A stretch of 55,814 nucleotides of DNA. Origin: Pseudomonadota bacterium (lineage in GTDB: Bacteria > Pseudomonadota > Gammaproteobacteria > Xanthomonadales > Rhodanobacteraceae). Position numbers and translations under genes: made by a program. Location of the stretch: positions 1-55,814 of the forward strand of contig JAFEDX010000222.1 in assembly GCA_018241365.1 (NCBI GenBank), in the 5' to 3' direction. Below are positions 26,037 to 33,976 of the stretch, piece after piece (position 1 is the stretch's first letter; each line of letters begins with the position of its first letter). Under the pieces are notes generated by a model. The model was not told where the DNA came from. It made no database searches and saw only the letters and a list, made by a program, of their open reading frames with translations.

Positions 26037-26049
26037 GGAACCCGACGAC

Positions 26050-26859
26050 ATGAGCATCCGCATCAACAAGAAGATCAAGGGCTACCAGGTGCTCGCCGGC
26101 GACGCGCCTGCCGCCACGCAAGCCACCGCACCCGCGCCGGTCGAGCACGCCGAACCGGTCGCCGCCGAAATCATCCAGATGCACGAGAAGCTCGAGCGTC
26201 CGGAAATCCTGATCGGAGCCACCTACAAGATCAAATCGCCGCTGTTCGAGCACGCGCTGTACGTCACCATCAACGACATCGTGCTGAACGCCGGTACCGA
26301 ATTCGAATCGCGCCGCCCCTTCGAGATCTTCATCAATTCGAAGAACATGGACCACTTCCAGTGGATCGTGGCGCTGACCCGCATCATGAGCGCAGTGTTC
26401 CGCAAGGGTGGCGATGTCACCTTCCTGGTCGAAGAACTGAAAGCCGTGTTCGACCCGCGTGGCGGCTATTTCAAGGCCGGCGGCGTGTACATGCCCTCGA
26501 TCGTGGCCGAACTCGGCAACATCATCGAAGCGCACCTGAAGATGATCGGCCTGCTCAAGGACTCCGAACTGTCCGACGCGCAGAAGAAACTGATCGCCGA
26601 GAAACGCGCCGCCTACGAGCGCAAGAGCGCAAAAAAAAACTCTGAAATAGGCACCGCCGGGGAAATGGGTGGTGCGATGGTCGGCGCGGACACCGACGAC
26701 AACGTGGCTCCGTCCAGCCAATCCGGTACGCAAGTGGATGAGTCCGCCGGCACCTTCCCGCCCGGCGCCGCGATGTGCGGCAAATGCAACACCCAGGCAC
26801 TAGTCCTGCTCGACGGCTGCCAGACCTGCCTGAATTGCGGCTACTCCAAGTGCGGATGA
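26050..26859 (+). CDS. nrdJb: class II ribonucleotide reductase C-terminal chain NrdJb (TSCPD domain)
   Basis: A 269-residue protein. Residues about 50-170 form the TSCPD-type domain normally fused at the C-terminus of NrdJ. A Ser/Gly/Asp-rich linker follows (about 195-240), then the redox tail with Cys243, Cys246, Cys257, Cys260, Cys263 and Cys268 (MCGKC...GCQTCLNCGYSKCG), which in the family shuttles electrons from thioredoxin to the active-site disulfide. This complements NrdJa, which lacks such a tail. A run of nine A at 26631-26639 lies exactly at the start of the linker; slippage in either direction meets a stop within two to four codons and would remove the Cys tail. The ATG at 26050 has only a weak AGGAA upstream. 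The nearest promoter is unclear because a terminator ends 53 bases ahead. Confidence 0.88.
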   Translation: MSIRINKKIKGYQVLAGDAPAATQATAPAPVEHAEPVAAEIIQMHEKLERPEILIGATYKIKSPLFEHALYVTINDIVLNAGTEFESRRPFEIFINSKNMDHFQWIVALTRIMSAVFRKGGDVTFLVEELKAVFDPRGGYFKAGGVYMPSIVAELGNIIEAHLKMIGLLKDSELSDAQKKLIAEKRAAYERKSAKKNSEIGTAGEMGGAMVGADTDDNVAPSSQSGTQVDESAGTFPPGAAMCGKCNTQALVLLDGCQTCLNCGYSKCG

Positions 26860-26886
26860 CTCGCTAACCCACCGGGACATCCTTCG

Positions 26887-27366
26887 ATGACCACGCTGGC
26901 CCCGATGCGTCCCGGCTACTTCGGAACCTTCTCCGAGCGGACCATCAGCGGCTATGCACACGAAAACATCGCTTCGTTCCGGTGGGACGAGGCGACCGCG
27001 CTGAAACGTGCGCGGACCCAGTTCCGGCGCCTGTTGCCGCAGGGGCTGGCGACGCCGGGGAACCATCTGCTCGAGATCCTCGACCACCCTGGCGGCAAGA
27101 CGGTGGGCGGACTGTGGTTCGACGTGTCGCAGGATCCGGGGCTGCACGCCGCGCATCTCTATGACCTGCACGTCGACCGGGAATTCCTCGGCTCCGACCA
27201 CGCCCAGGTGGCCCTGAAACTGGTGGAGGCGCGCTGCCGCGGGCTCGGCGCCGCCACGCTCGAACTGCAGATCTTCGCGCACAACACGATTGCCCACGCC
27301 TTGTACAACTCGCTGGGCTTCAGCGTCGCCAGCTTCAATCTGATCAAGCGGCTCGATGAAGGCTGA
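26887..27366 (+). CDS. GNAT-family N-acetyltransferase
   Basis: A 159-residue protein with the GNAT core. AAHLYDLHVDREFLGSDHAQVALKLVEARCRGLGAATLELQIFAHNTIAHALYNSLGFSVASFNLIKRL shows strand-4, the acetyl-CoA-binding turn, and the NTIAHALYNSLGF motif near the C-terminus. The pyrophosphate-binding loop is GSDHAQ rather than the usual Q/RxxGxG/A, so it is somewhat diverged. The acceptor is unknown. It starts 27 bases after nrdJb and is followed 9 bases later by a membrane protein gene, so it could be cotranscribed with both. Apart from position, nothing links it to nucleotide reduction. Confidence 0.8.
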   Translation: MTTLAPMRPGYFGTFSERTISGYAHENIASFRWDEATALKRARTQFRRLLPQGLATPGNHLLEILDHPGGKTVGGLWFDVSQDPGLHAAHLYDLHVDREFLGSDHAQVALKLVEARCRGLGAATLELQIFAHNTIAHALYNSLGFSVASFNLIKRLDEG

Positions 27367-27375
27367 CCGTTGCCG

Positions 27376-27945
27376 ATGGACGCCTTCAGCTACCTCTCGG
27401 TCCTGATCTCGATCATCGTCGGCCTTGCAGTCACGCAGGTGCTCCAGGGGTTCCGCGGCCTGATGCTGGCGCGCTCGCGGGTGCGCGCGTACTGGCCGGC
27501 GCTGGTGTGGGCCGTGCTGGTGCTGGTGATCTGCGTGCAGGTGTGGTGGGCGATGTTCGGTCTCAGCCAGCGCCCCGCCGCACGCTGGACGTTCCTCGAT
27601 TTCGGCCTGGTGCTGTTGCAAACCATACCGCTGTACCTGATGGCGGGACTGGCGCTGCCGGACGTGGACATCGAGCGCGGGGTGGCATTGCGCGAGCACT
27701 ATTACGCGCACCATCGCTGGTTTTTCGCGCTGCTGGTGCTGCTGATCGTGGTTAGCATCGTGAAGGTGCGGGTATTGATCGGCGCGTGGCCGCACCCGGC
27801 CGATACCGGCTTCCAGCTGGCATTCGCGGCCGGTGCGCTGATTGGCGCGTGGACCGCTCGCGAGTGGTACCACAAGCTGCAGGCGCCGCTGGCGGTGGCC
27901 GGCATCGTGGCCTACATCGCCGTGCTGTTCAAACACCTGCAGTGA
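27376..27945 (+). CDS. conserved membrane protein of unknown function
   Basis: A 189-residue protein with about six predicted helices: residues 3-22, 40-60, 70-92, 113-133, 142-160 and 165-185. The opening MDAFSYLSVLISIIVGLAVTQVLQGF and an acidic/His loop (LPDVDIERGVALREHYYAHHRWFF) between helices three and four are features I have no named family for. The ATG at 27376 is preferred over a TTG two codons earlier. It is convergent with the MBL-fold gene, with 13 bases between the stop codons. No function is proposed. Confidence 0.75.
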   Translation: MDAFSYLSVLISIIVGLAVTQVLQGFRGLMLARSRVRAYWPALVWAVLVLVICVQVWWAMFGLSQRPAARWTFLDFGLVLLQTIPLYLMAGLALPDVDIERGVALREHYYAHHRWFFALLVLLIVVSIVKVRVLIGAWPHPADTGFQLAFAAGALIGAWTAREWYHKLQAPLAVAGIVAYIAVLFKHLQ

Positions 27946-27958
27946 CGCACCCCCGTGC

Positions 27959-28834
27959 TCAGCCGATCCGGTTCAGCGGCAGGCGCAGGTAGCGATGGCC
28001 GTCGGCTTCGACGGGCGGCAGGCGCCCGCCGCGGATGTTGACCTGCAATGCAGGCAGCAGCAGGCGCGGCACCGGCAGGGTGGCATCGCGCGCACCGCGC
28101 CTTGCGACGAAATCGGCTTCCGCCACGCCACCACCGACGTGCACGTTTTCTTGCGCTTCGCACGCGATGGTGGCTTCGCGCGAGGGCGCGCGCGACGGCG
28201 GCGGGTAGTCATGGCACAGGAACAGGCGCGTCGCTGTGGGCAGCGTGAGGATGCGACGGATCGACGCGAACAGTTCGGCCGCATCGCCACCGGGAAAATC
28301 GCAGCGCGCGGTGCCGAGGTCGGGCGCAAACAAGGTGTCGCCGATGAAGGCCGCATCGCCAATGACATAGGTGAGGCTGTCGCGCGTATGCCCGGGTGTC
28401 GCCAGCGCGCGCACGGCGAGTGAACCGGCGCGCAGCACGTCGCCATCGTCGAGCAGGCGATCGAACTGGCTGCCATCGGCCGGGAACGCGTCGCCCAGGC
28501 CGAACACCTGCTTGAAGTGCGCCTGCACCGAGACGATCCCGCGCCCGATCGCGACCGGCGCGTGCAAGCGGTCGTGCAGGTAGCCTGCCGCGCTCAGGTG
28601 ATCGGCATGTGCGTGGGTTTCCAGGATCCATGCCACGTCGAGCCCGCGATCGCGCACGCAAGCCAGCACCGCATCGGCACTCGCCGTGGACGTGCGCGCC
28701 GAAGCGGCATCGTAATCCAGCACCGGATCGATGATGACCGCGGCTTCGCCAACGTGGACGACGTGCGTCCAGGTGCCGGTATCCGGGTGGAAGAACGATT
28801 CGACGGCGGGATGGGACGGATCTATCTGCGGCAT
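27959..28834 (-). CDS. MBL-fold metallohydrolase, ETHE1/Blh-like
   Basis: A 291-residue protein with the metal motif THAHADH (about residues 93-99), a His in ATPGHTRDS, an Asp in FIGDTLF and the late His in LFLCHDYPP. This is the order in glyoxalase II-like enzymes of the ETHE1 (persulfide dioxygenase) and Blh (beta-lactamase-like, linked to sulfide) groups. The N-terminus HPAVESFFHPDTGTWTHVV is typical of the Blh/CstB-like proteins. It probably acts on a glutathione persulfide or thioester. No sulfurtransferase gene adjoins, so the substrate is open. The ATG at 28834 has GGGGAG upstream and is preferred to the GTG two codons earlier. Confidence 0.83.
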   Translation of the reverse strand: MPQIDPSHPAVESFFHPDTGTWTHVVHVGEAAVIIDPVLDYDAASARTSTASADAVLACVRDRGLDVAWILETHAHADHLSAAGYLHDRLHAPVAIGRGIVSVQAHFKQVFGLGDAFPADGSQFDRLLDDGDVLRAGSLAVRALATPGHTRDSLTYVIGDAAFIGDTLFAPDLGTARCDFPGGDAAELFASIRRILTLPTATRLFLCHDYPPPSRAPSREATIACEAQENVHVGGGVAEADFVARRGARDATLPVPRLLLPALQVNIRGGRLPPVEADGHRYLRLPLNRIG

Positions 28835-28869
28835 GGGCACTCCCCGTACGTGCGGCGTCCGGCGGCGGC

Positions 28870-29187
28870 CTACGCCTGCGGCGGGATGGTATCGGCCACT
28901 TCATACAGCCGCACCAGCGGCTCCATGTCGAGCAGGTATTTGTCGTCTTCGTCGTAGTACACCGCGCGTTCGGGCTGCTTGCCGGCGTAGGCGTGCAGGG
29001 ATTTCAGCGAATCCCACAGCGTCAGCACCTGGAACTCGCATTGCTCGCCCTGGATCCGCCGCAGCACCCAGGCGCCGCGCTGGCCCTTGTAATCCCGCAG
29101 CGCGGGCAGCGCAGTCTGCTGCAGGTGTTCGAGGTAGGCGTCGGCCTGTTCTTTCGAAGTGATGCCGCGCCAGATGCGCATGATCAT
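28870..29187 (-). CDS. antibiotic biosynthesis monooxygenase-like (ABM) domain protein
   Basis: This 105-residue single-domain protein has the ABM/dimeric ferredoxin-like pattern MIMRIWRGITSKEQADAYLEHLQQTALPALRDYKGQRGAWVLRR, then EFQVLTLWDSLKSLHAYAG. It resembles stress-induced or haem-associated small monooxygenases, but no haem-ligand can be assigned. AGGAG precedes the start by 8 bases. It lies 35 bases upstream of the MBL-fold gene in the same direction, so the two may form a pair, and about 140 bases downstream of natB. Function unknown. Confidence 0.75.
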   Translation of the reverse strand: MIMRIWRGITSKEQADAYLEHLQQTALPALRDYKGQRGAWVLRRIQGEQCEFQVLTLWDSLKSLHAYAGKQPERAVYYDEDDKYLLDMEPLVRLYEVADTIPPQA

Positions 29188-29329
29188 CGGGCGGACTCCT
29201 GCGATGGGTAGGCCGATCTTACGACGGTTCCACGCCGGGCAGTGCGCCGTGGTGCAGGCACGGCACCCAAGGGTGCGGCGGGCCGGATTCCGAAGGCACG
29301 CTCGGCGCAGATGAATCCGGACGCCTCAG

Positions 29330-30505
29330 TCAGGCCGAAATCGCCAGCCGCTCGCTGCGATACACCATCGCGGTGATGGCGCCGAGGATGGCGGCCAATG
29401 CGAACCCGCACACCAGCGCCAGGCCGATGTCGCCGGCCGACACGGCGTTGCCGCGCAGCAGGTCGCTGATGCCGACCTGCTGGCCGAGCAGCGGCACCGC
29501 GTACATCCAGTGCGCGGGCTTCACCGGCGTGATGCTCATCAGGATCGACGGCAGGATCGGCAGGATCATCAGCAGGCCGAGATAGGTCTGCGCCTCGCGG
29601 TAACTCTTGGCAAACGCCGCGACCAGGGTCTCCAGCACCGCGAACACCGCGATCAACGGCAATTCCAGCAGGATCGCATCGGCGATGAAGGCGGGGCCGA
29701 GGTTGAACGCCATGCCCAGCTTGGCCGTCGGCAGGAAGTAGCCGGCCACCACGAACGCGACCGCGGTCAGCACCAGGCTCGCCAGCGAATACGCGCCGAT
29801 CGCGCCCAGCTTTCCGACCAGGATCCGCCAACGCGCGACGGGATTGGCGAACAGCGGTTCCAGCGATTGCCGCTCGCGTTCGCCCGCGGTCAGGTCGATC
29901 GCGAGATACATGCCGCCGATATAGATCGCCAGCACGAAGAAGTACGGCAGGATGCCGAGCAGCATGCCGGCGCGCGATTGCGGCGTGGACTGGTCGCGTT
30001 CGCTGACCACCACCGGCGCGGCGATGCCGGGCGAGATCCCGCGCGCCAGCAGGCGCAGCGCGCCCTGCTCGCTGCTGTAACGCTTCAGCATCCCTTCCAG
30101 CCGCCTGGTGGGCGTGCCGGAGCCCATTTGCGATGCGTCGTAGATCACCTCGACCTGCGCAGGATCGCCTTTGCTCCACGCCTTGGCGTAATCGGCCGGG
30201 ATGCGCAGCACCACGTCGGTGTCGCGGTTGCGCACCGCCGCGTCGGGATCGGCGATCGCCGGCTCGGGCACCAGCCCCTGCTGCTTCAGCGCAGCGATCA
30301 GGTTGGGTGCGTGTTCGGCGCCGATCACCGGTACGCTCAGCGGCCCCTCGGCCTTGGCCATTTCCTTGTTGACCATCACGTTCATCATCACCACGAACAG
30401 GATTGGCCCGATCAGCGGCCCGTAGATCAACGCGCTGAACACCGTGCGCTTGTCGCGCAGGTTCTCGCGGACTTCCTTGAGCAAGACGGTAAGCATCGAA
30501 TTCAT
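29330..30505 (-). CDS. natB: ABC-2 type transporter permease, NatB-like
   Basis: A 391-residue permease. One helix lies at about 18-45, a large extracytoplasmic domain covers 46-175, then five C-terminal helices follow from 178 to 385. The start MNSMLTVLLKEVRENLRDKRTVFSALIYGPLIGPILF and the phrase IDLTAGERERQSLEPLFANPV before the last helices are characteristic of NatB, the membrane part of the Bacillus Na+ exporter NatAB. The real substrate here is unknown; related pairs export sodium, ethanol-stress compounds or peptides. GGAG lies 8 bases before the ATG. It is separated from natA by 163 bases that contain a double hairpin, which may reduce its expression relative to natA. Confidence 0.9.
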   Translation of the reverse strand: MNSMLTVLLKEVRENLRDKRTVFSALIYGPLIGPILFVVMMNVMVNKEMAKAEGPLSVPVIGAEHAPNLIAALKQQGLVPEPAIADPDAAVRNRDTDVVLRIPADYAKAWSKGDPAQVEVIYDASQMGSGTPTRRLEGMLKRYSSEQGALRLLARGISPGIAAPVVVSERDQSTPQSRAGMLLGILPYFFVLAIYIGGMYLAIDLTAGERERQSLEPLFANPVARWRILVGKLGAIGAYSLASLVLTAVAFVVAGYFLPTAKLGMAFNLGPAFIADAILLELPLIAVFAVLETLVAAFAKSYREAQTYLGLLMILPILPSILMSITPVKPAHWMYAVPLLGQQVGISDLLRGNAVSAGDIGLALVCGFALAAILGAITAMVYRSERLAISA

Positions 30506-30575
30506 CGGTCAACTCCAGATCTCGGTTCAGTGGGTGCTGCCCCGCCGCAACCCTTTCTTCCACAACCCCCGAAAC

Positions 30576-30617
30576 CATTGCTGCGCAATGATTTCTGCCC
30601 CCTTGACTCAAGGGGGC
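30576..30617. repeat. double-hairpin element between natA and natB
   Basis: The first hairpin is CATTGC-TGC-GCAATG (30576-30590) and the second GCCCCCTTG-ACT-CAAGGGGGC (30597-30617). The same arrangement, a TTGCTGCGCAA core followed by a CCCCTT...AAGGGG stem, recurs at 40254-40289. It looks like a dispersed element inserted inside an operon. Confidence 0.6.
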
Positions 30618-30668
30618 GGTAGCGGACGTCCCGAAACGCGATTGCGGTCGGTGAGGGGGCGACCCAGT

Positions 30669-31399
<731 letters not shown>

Positions 31400-31403
<4 letters not shown>

Positions 31404-33013
31404 GGCGCGGCTCCATTGAAGTTGACGAACGCGGGGATCGGCCCGATGCGTTGCAGGCATTCGATGTCGAGCTGTTTCGGATCGAGCGTGTCCACGAACT
31501 GGTTCACGACCTTGGGCATGCAGCCAATCATCAATTCACTGTGGCCCATGCCCTTCAGTTCCAGCACGCGGCCGTTCGACAGTCCCTTCAGCACTTCTTC
31601 GGCAAAGCGCGGCGGCGTGACCGGGTCGCGTTCACCCGAAAGGATCAGGGTCGGGATCGCGGACTTGAACGGCTGGTGGAAATCCTTGGGCATCGTGCCG
31701 TGCGGCCACACCGAACACGCGGACTGGATGCGCTCGATCGGCTGCGTGCCGAGCAAGGTGCCGGCGTCCTCGGGGCGCGGCGTCAGCAACGGCGCATCCT
31801 CGCTGCACATCACCGAAAGCTGCATGCCGCCGTTCATGTTGCTGGAGAGGTCGCCCTCGCCGAGCAGCGTCTGCCCGAGCAGGGGCGCGAAATTCCCCTT
31901 CGCCGCCTGCGCCACGTCCAGCGGCAGCAGCGCCGACGCCTCGGCGTTGTAGGCGAACAGGTGCACCAACCCCGCCAAGGTGTCGCCGGTGACGTTGCGC
32001 GTGGCCGGTTCATTGGTGCGCGGATCGCGGAACGTCACGTTCTCGACCGGCTTGGCGGCGAGCTGTGCGTGCAGGTCGAGCAGGGTCTTGCGCCAATCGC
32101 CGAAGGCCTTGTTGCATGCCGGCGTGGCGACACAGGCTGCGGCCTGCAGCTTCAACGCGCGTTCGAGATCGGACGCGAAGGTCTCGCCGAGGATCAGGGT
32201 GTTGGGTGCAACGCTGTCCAGCACGATGCTGCGCACCGCATCGGGATGCGCCGTCGCGTACTGCTGCGCCATGCGCGTGCCGTAGGAAATCCCGATGAGA
32301 TCGAACCTGGGCGCGCCCAGCGCCTGGCGTACCGCTTCGAGGTCGGCGACCGCGACCGTGGTGGTGTAGTAGCGTGGGTCAGCCTTTTTCTCGACTTCGG
32401 CGAGGCACTGCGCGATGTCGGCCTTCACGCGTGCCGCGTCGAAGGGCAGATCCTGCTGGCCTTTCTGCGCCTTTTCGGTCTCCGGGCACGACAGCGGATG
32501 CGAGCCGCCGGTACCGCGCTGGTCGAGCACCAGGATGTCGCGGTGTTTCTGCAACGGCTCGAACGCCGTCGCCAGCTGCGGGAAGGTTTCGGTCGCGGAC
32601 TGGCCGGGGCCGCCGGCCAGGTACACCACCATGTCTTTTTCCGGCACCGCGGAATCGCTTTTCACGACCGCGAGTTTCAAATCGATCGTGCGCGATTTCG
32701 GATCGGCGCGGTTTTCCGGCACCGGGAACTTCGTGCAGAACGCCGGTACGCCGGTGCTGCTGTGCGGCGCCTTCAACTCGCAGGCGGTCAGGGTCAGCGT
32801 GCCGAGCTTGAGCGTAGCCGGCGGCGCGGGTTTCACCGGTTTCGCCGATACCGCCGCTGCAGGTGCCACCGACGATGCGGCGCTCGTTGCCGCGACCGGA
32901 TGTGCACCGGTCGCTTCCGGCGCGTGCTGTTTGCCCCACCATTGCCAGCCGACGACGCCCACCGCGATAACTATCGCGACGATGCGCAGGATCACGCGCG
33001 AATTCACTTTCAT
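31400..33013 (-). CDS. secreted or membrane-anchored alpha/beta hydrolase, proline iminopeptidase/TAP-like
   Basis: A 537-residue protein. Residues 8-26 form a signal anchor, followed by an Ala/Pro/Val-rich linker to about 65. The hydrolase domain has the oxyanion phrase YLAGGPGQSA (131-140), LDQRGTGGS, the nucleophile Ser243 in GISYGTRM, the Asp in LSGERDPVTPP and the His in GMGHSELM. This is the tripeptidyl/prolyl aminopeptidase group (TAP-like C-terminal domain). It probably acts in the periplasm on peptides or esters. The gene stands between the XRE regulator (stop and start abut: TGA-ATG) and natA (4-base overlap), so the hydrolase and exporter are made together. It could process an exported or toxic peptide; that is inference. 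Confidence 0.87.
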
Positions 33014-33214
33014 TCAGCGTCCCTCATCCGGTTCGAACATCGATTCGATGCGTTGCTTGAACAACCGCGCCAGCTTGAATGCCAGCGGCAGGCTGGGATC
33101 GTACTTGCCGGTTTCGATCGCATTGATGGTTTGCCGCGACACGTCCAGTTGCTCCGCCAAGGCGCCTTGCGACCAGCCATGCGCCTCGCGCAACTCACGC
33201 ACGCGGTTTTTCAT
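33014..33214 (-). CDS. small XRE-family (Cro/CI) transcriptional regulator
   Basis: The 66-residue protein MKNRVRELREAHGWSQGALAEQLDVSRQTINAIETGKYDPSLP... is a single helix-turn-helix domain of the kind that often lies beside a small membrane protein gene. The recognition helix is VSRQTINAIE. The C-terminus FKQRIESMFEPDE is the typical end of these proteins. It follows the membrane protein gene by 10 bases and abuts the hydrolase gene. Two inverted repeats with the core TGTCAAG-N4-CTTGACA at the operon promoter (33850-33867 and 33896-33913) are its likely operators, which implies autoregulation. The signal it reads is unknown; it may be controlled by the membrane partner. Confidence 0.92.
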   Translation of the reverse strand: MKNRVRELREAHGWSQGALAEQLDVSRQTINAIETGKYDPSLPLAFKLARLFKQRIESMFEPDEGR

Positions 33215-33224
33215 GGACGTGCCT

Positions 33225-33839
33225 TCATCGAGCGCGGTTCCGCCACTTCGACCAGGTACAGGCGAATCCGTACACGACGCACAACGCCGGCAGCATCAGC
33301 AGCAACACCAGCGCTCCGTTCACCGTGATCAGCTTGGCGGCAGACAGCAAGCCGAGCGTCATGCAGGCCACGCTCACGACGACGACCGCGACGCCCGCCG
33401 CTTCGAGGTGCTGTCGGCGCTCCATTTCGTCGCAGCGGTTCACGTAACGGACCACCGCCCACGCAATGAACAGCACCGGCAGCATCGGCGACAACACCAC
33501 CAGCGCCTTCAACCACGGCGTCGCGATGCCGGCTTCCAGCGGCATCACGTACAACACCAGCAGCATGTACACCAGAAAGGCGGGCAGGATCGTGCGCAAC
33601 TGCCAATGATCGATCTTGCGCATCCGTTCGTTCAGCACCGCCTTCGACGAATACGTCAACACCAGCAAGCCCGCGCAAATCCCGGCCAGCGCCACGATCC
33701 GCGTGGCCAAACCCGCACCTGCCAGCAACAACCAGAACGCGCCCACGTACAGCGCCCAGCCAAGCAGCCAGACACCCCAACGCTGCCAGGCCGACCATTC
33801 ATCCATTCGTGCCATTGCCGTGGTTCTCCGCGTATCCAT
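33225..33839 (-). CDS. membrane protein cotranscribed with the XRE regulator
   Basis: A 204-residue protein with about six helices arranged in pairs: approximately residues 22-40, 42-60, 83-102, 109-130, 150-170 and 172-192. The loop RYVNRCDEMERRQHLEAAGVA between helices four and five resembles the DUF2178-type proteins found next to small XRE regulators, but I cannot assign a family firmly. The ATG at 33839 is taken; later in-frame ATGs at 33815 and 33806 are possible. It is the first gene of the leftward cluster, about 27 bases downstream of the predicted transcription start. A sensing or regulator-sequestering role is conceivable; nothing proves it. Confidence 0.75.
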   Translation of the reverse strand: MDTRRTTAMARMDEWSAWQRWGVWLLGWALYVGAFWLLLAGAGLATRIVALAGICAGLLVLTYSSKAVLNERMRKIDHWQLRTILPAFLVYMLLVLYVMPLEAGIATPWLKALVVLSPMLPVLFIAWAVVRYVNRCDEMERRQHLEAAGVAVVVVSVACMTLGLLSAAKLITVNGALVLLLMLPALCVVYGFACTWSKWRNRAR

Positions 33840-33849
33840 CACCCTGTCC

Positions 33850-33867
33850 TGTCAAGCAAACTTGACA
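33850..33867. promoter_or_regulatory. operator 1, perfect inverted repeat
   Basis: TGTCAAG-CAAA-CTTGACA, with 7-bp arms, lies just downstream of the predicted -10 of the leftward operon, over the transcription start. It is the likely binding site of the XRE regulator encoded at 33014-33214. Confidence 0.65.
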
Positions 33868-33872
33868 AAACG

Positions 33873-33901
33873 ACTGTATTGGCGAATTTCCGCGATGTCA
33901 A
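33873..33901 (-). promoter_or_regulatory. promoter of the XRE-hydrolase-NatAB operon
   Basis: On the minus strand a perfect TTGACA (33901-33896) and TACAGT (33878-33873, four of six) are separated by 17 bases. The -35 lies inside operator 2 and the start point falls in operator 1, an arrangement suited to repression. Confidence 0.65.
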
Positions 33902-33913
33902 GCACGCTTTACA
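33896..33913. promoter_or_regulatory. operator 2, near-perfect inverted repeat
   Basis: TGTCAAG-CACG-CTTTACA has the same half-sites as operator 1 with one mismatch. It covers the -35 of the leftward promoter. The centres of the two operators are 46 bases apart. Confidence 0.6.
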
Positions 33914-33936
33914 ATCTTCGCTGCCGGCACGGCCTG

Positions 33937-33953
33937 CTAAGCGCCGCTTAAGC
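33937..33953 (+). promoter_or_regulatory. direct repeat CTAAGC-N5-TTAAGC upstream of the RND operon
   Basis: CTAAGC (33937-33942) and TTAAGC (33948-33953) are 11 bases apart, the spacing used by OmpR-family regulators such as PmrA (CTTAAG-N5-CTTAAG). The same motif precedes the PepSY and PAP2 genes. It ends only 23 bases before the TolC-family start, which would require a very short leader, so this copy is the least certain of the three. Confidence 0.5.
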
Positions 33954-33976
33954 GTGCGCCGCCATCCTTGCGTCCC

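Noticed and set aside
29283-29320. CCGGATTC...GAATCCGG stem after natB as a terminator
   Set aside because: The arms are 8 bp but the loop is 22 bases and no T-run follows on the minus strand; the role is too uncertain to list as a feature.
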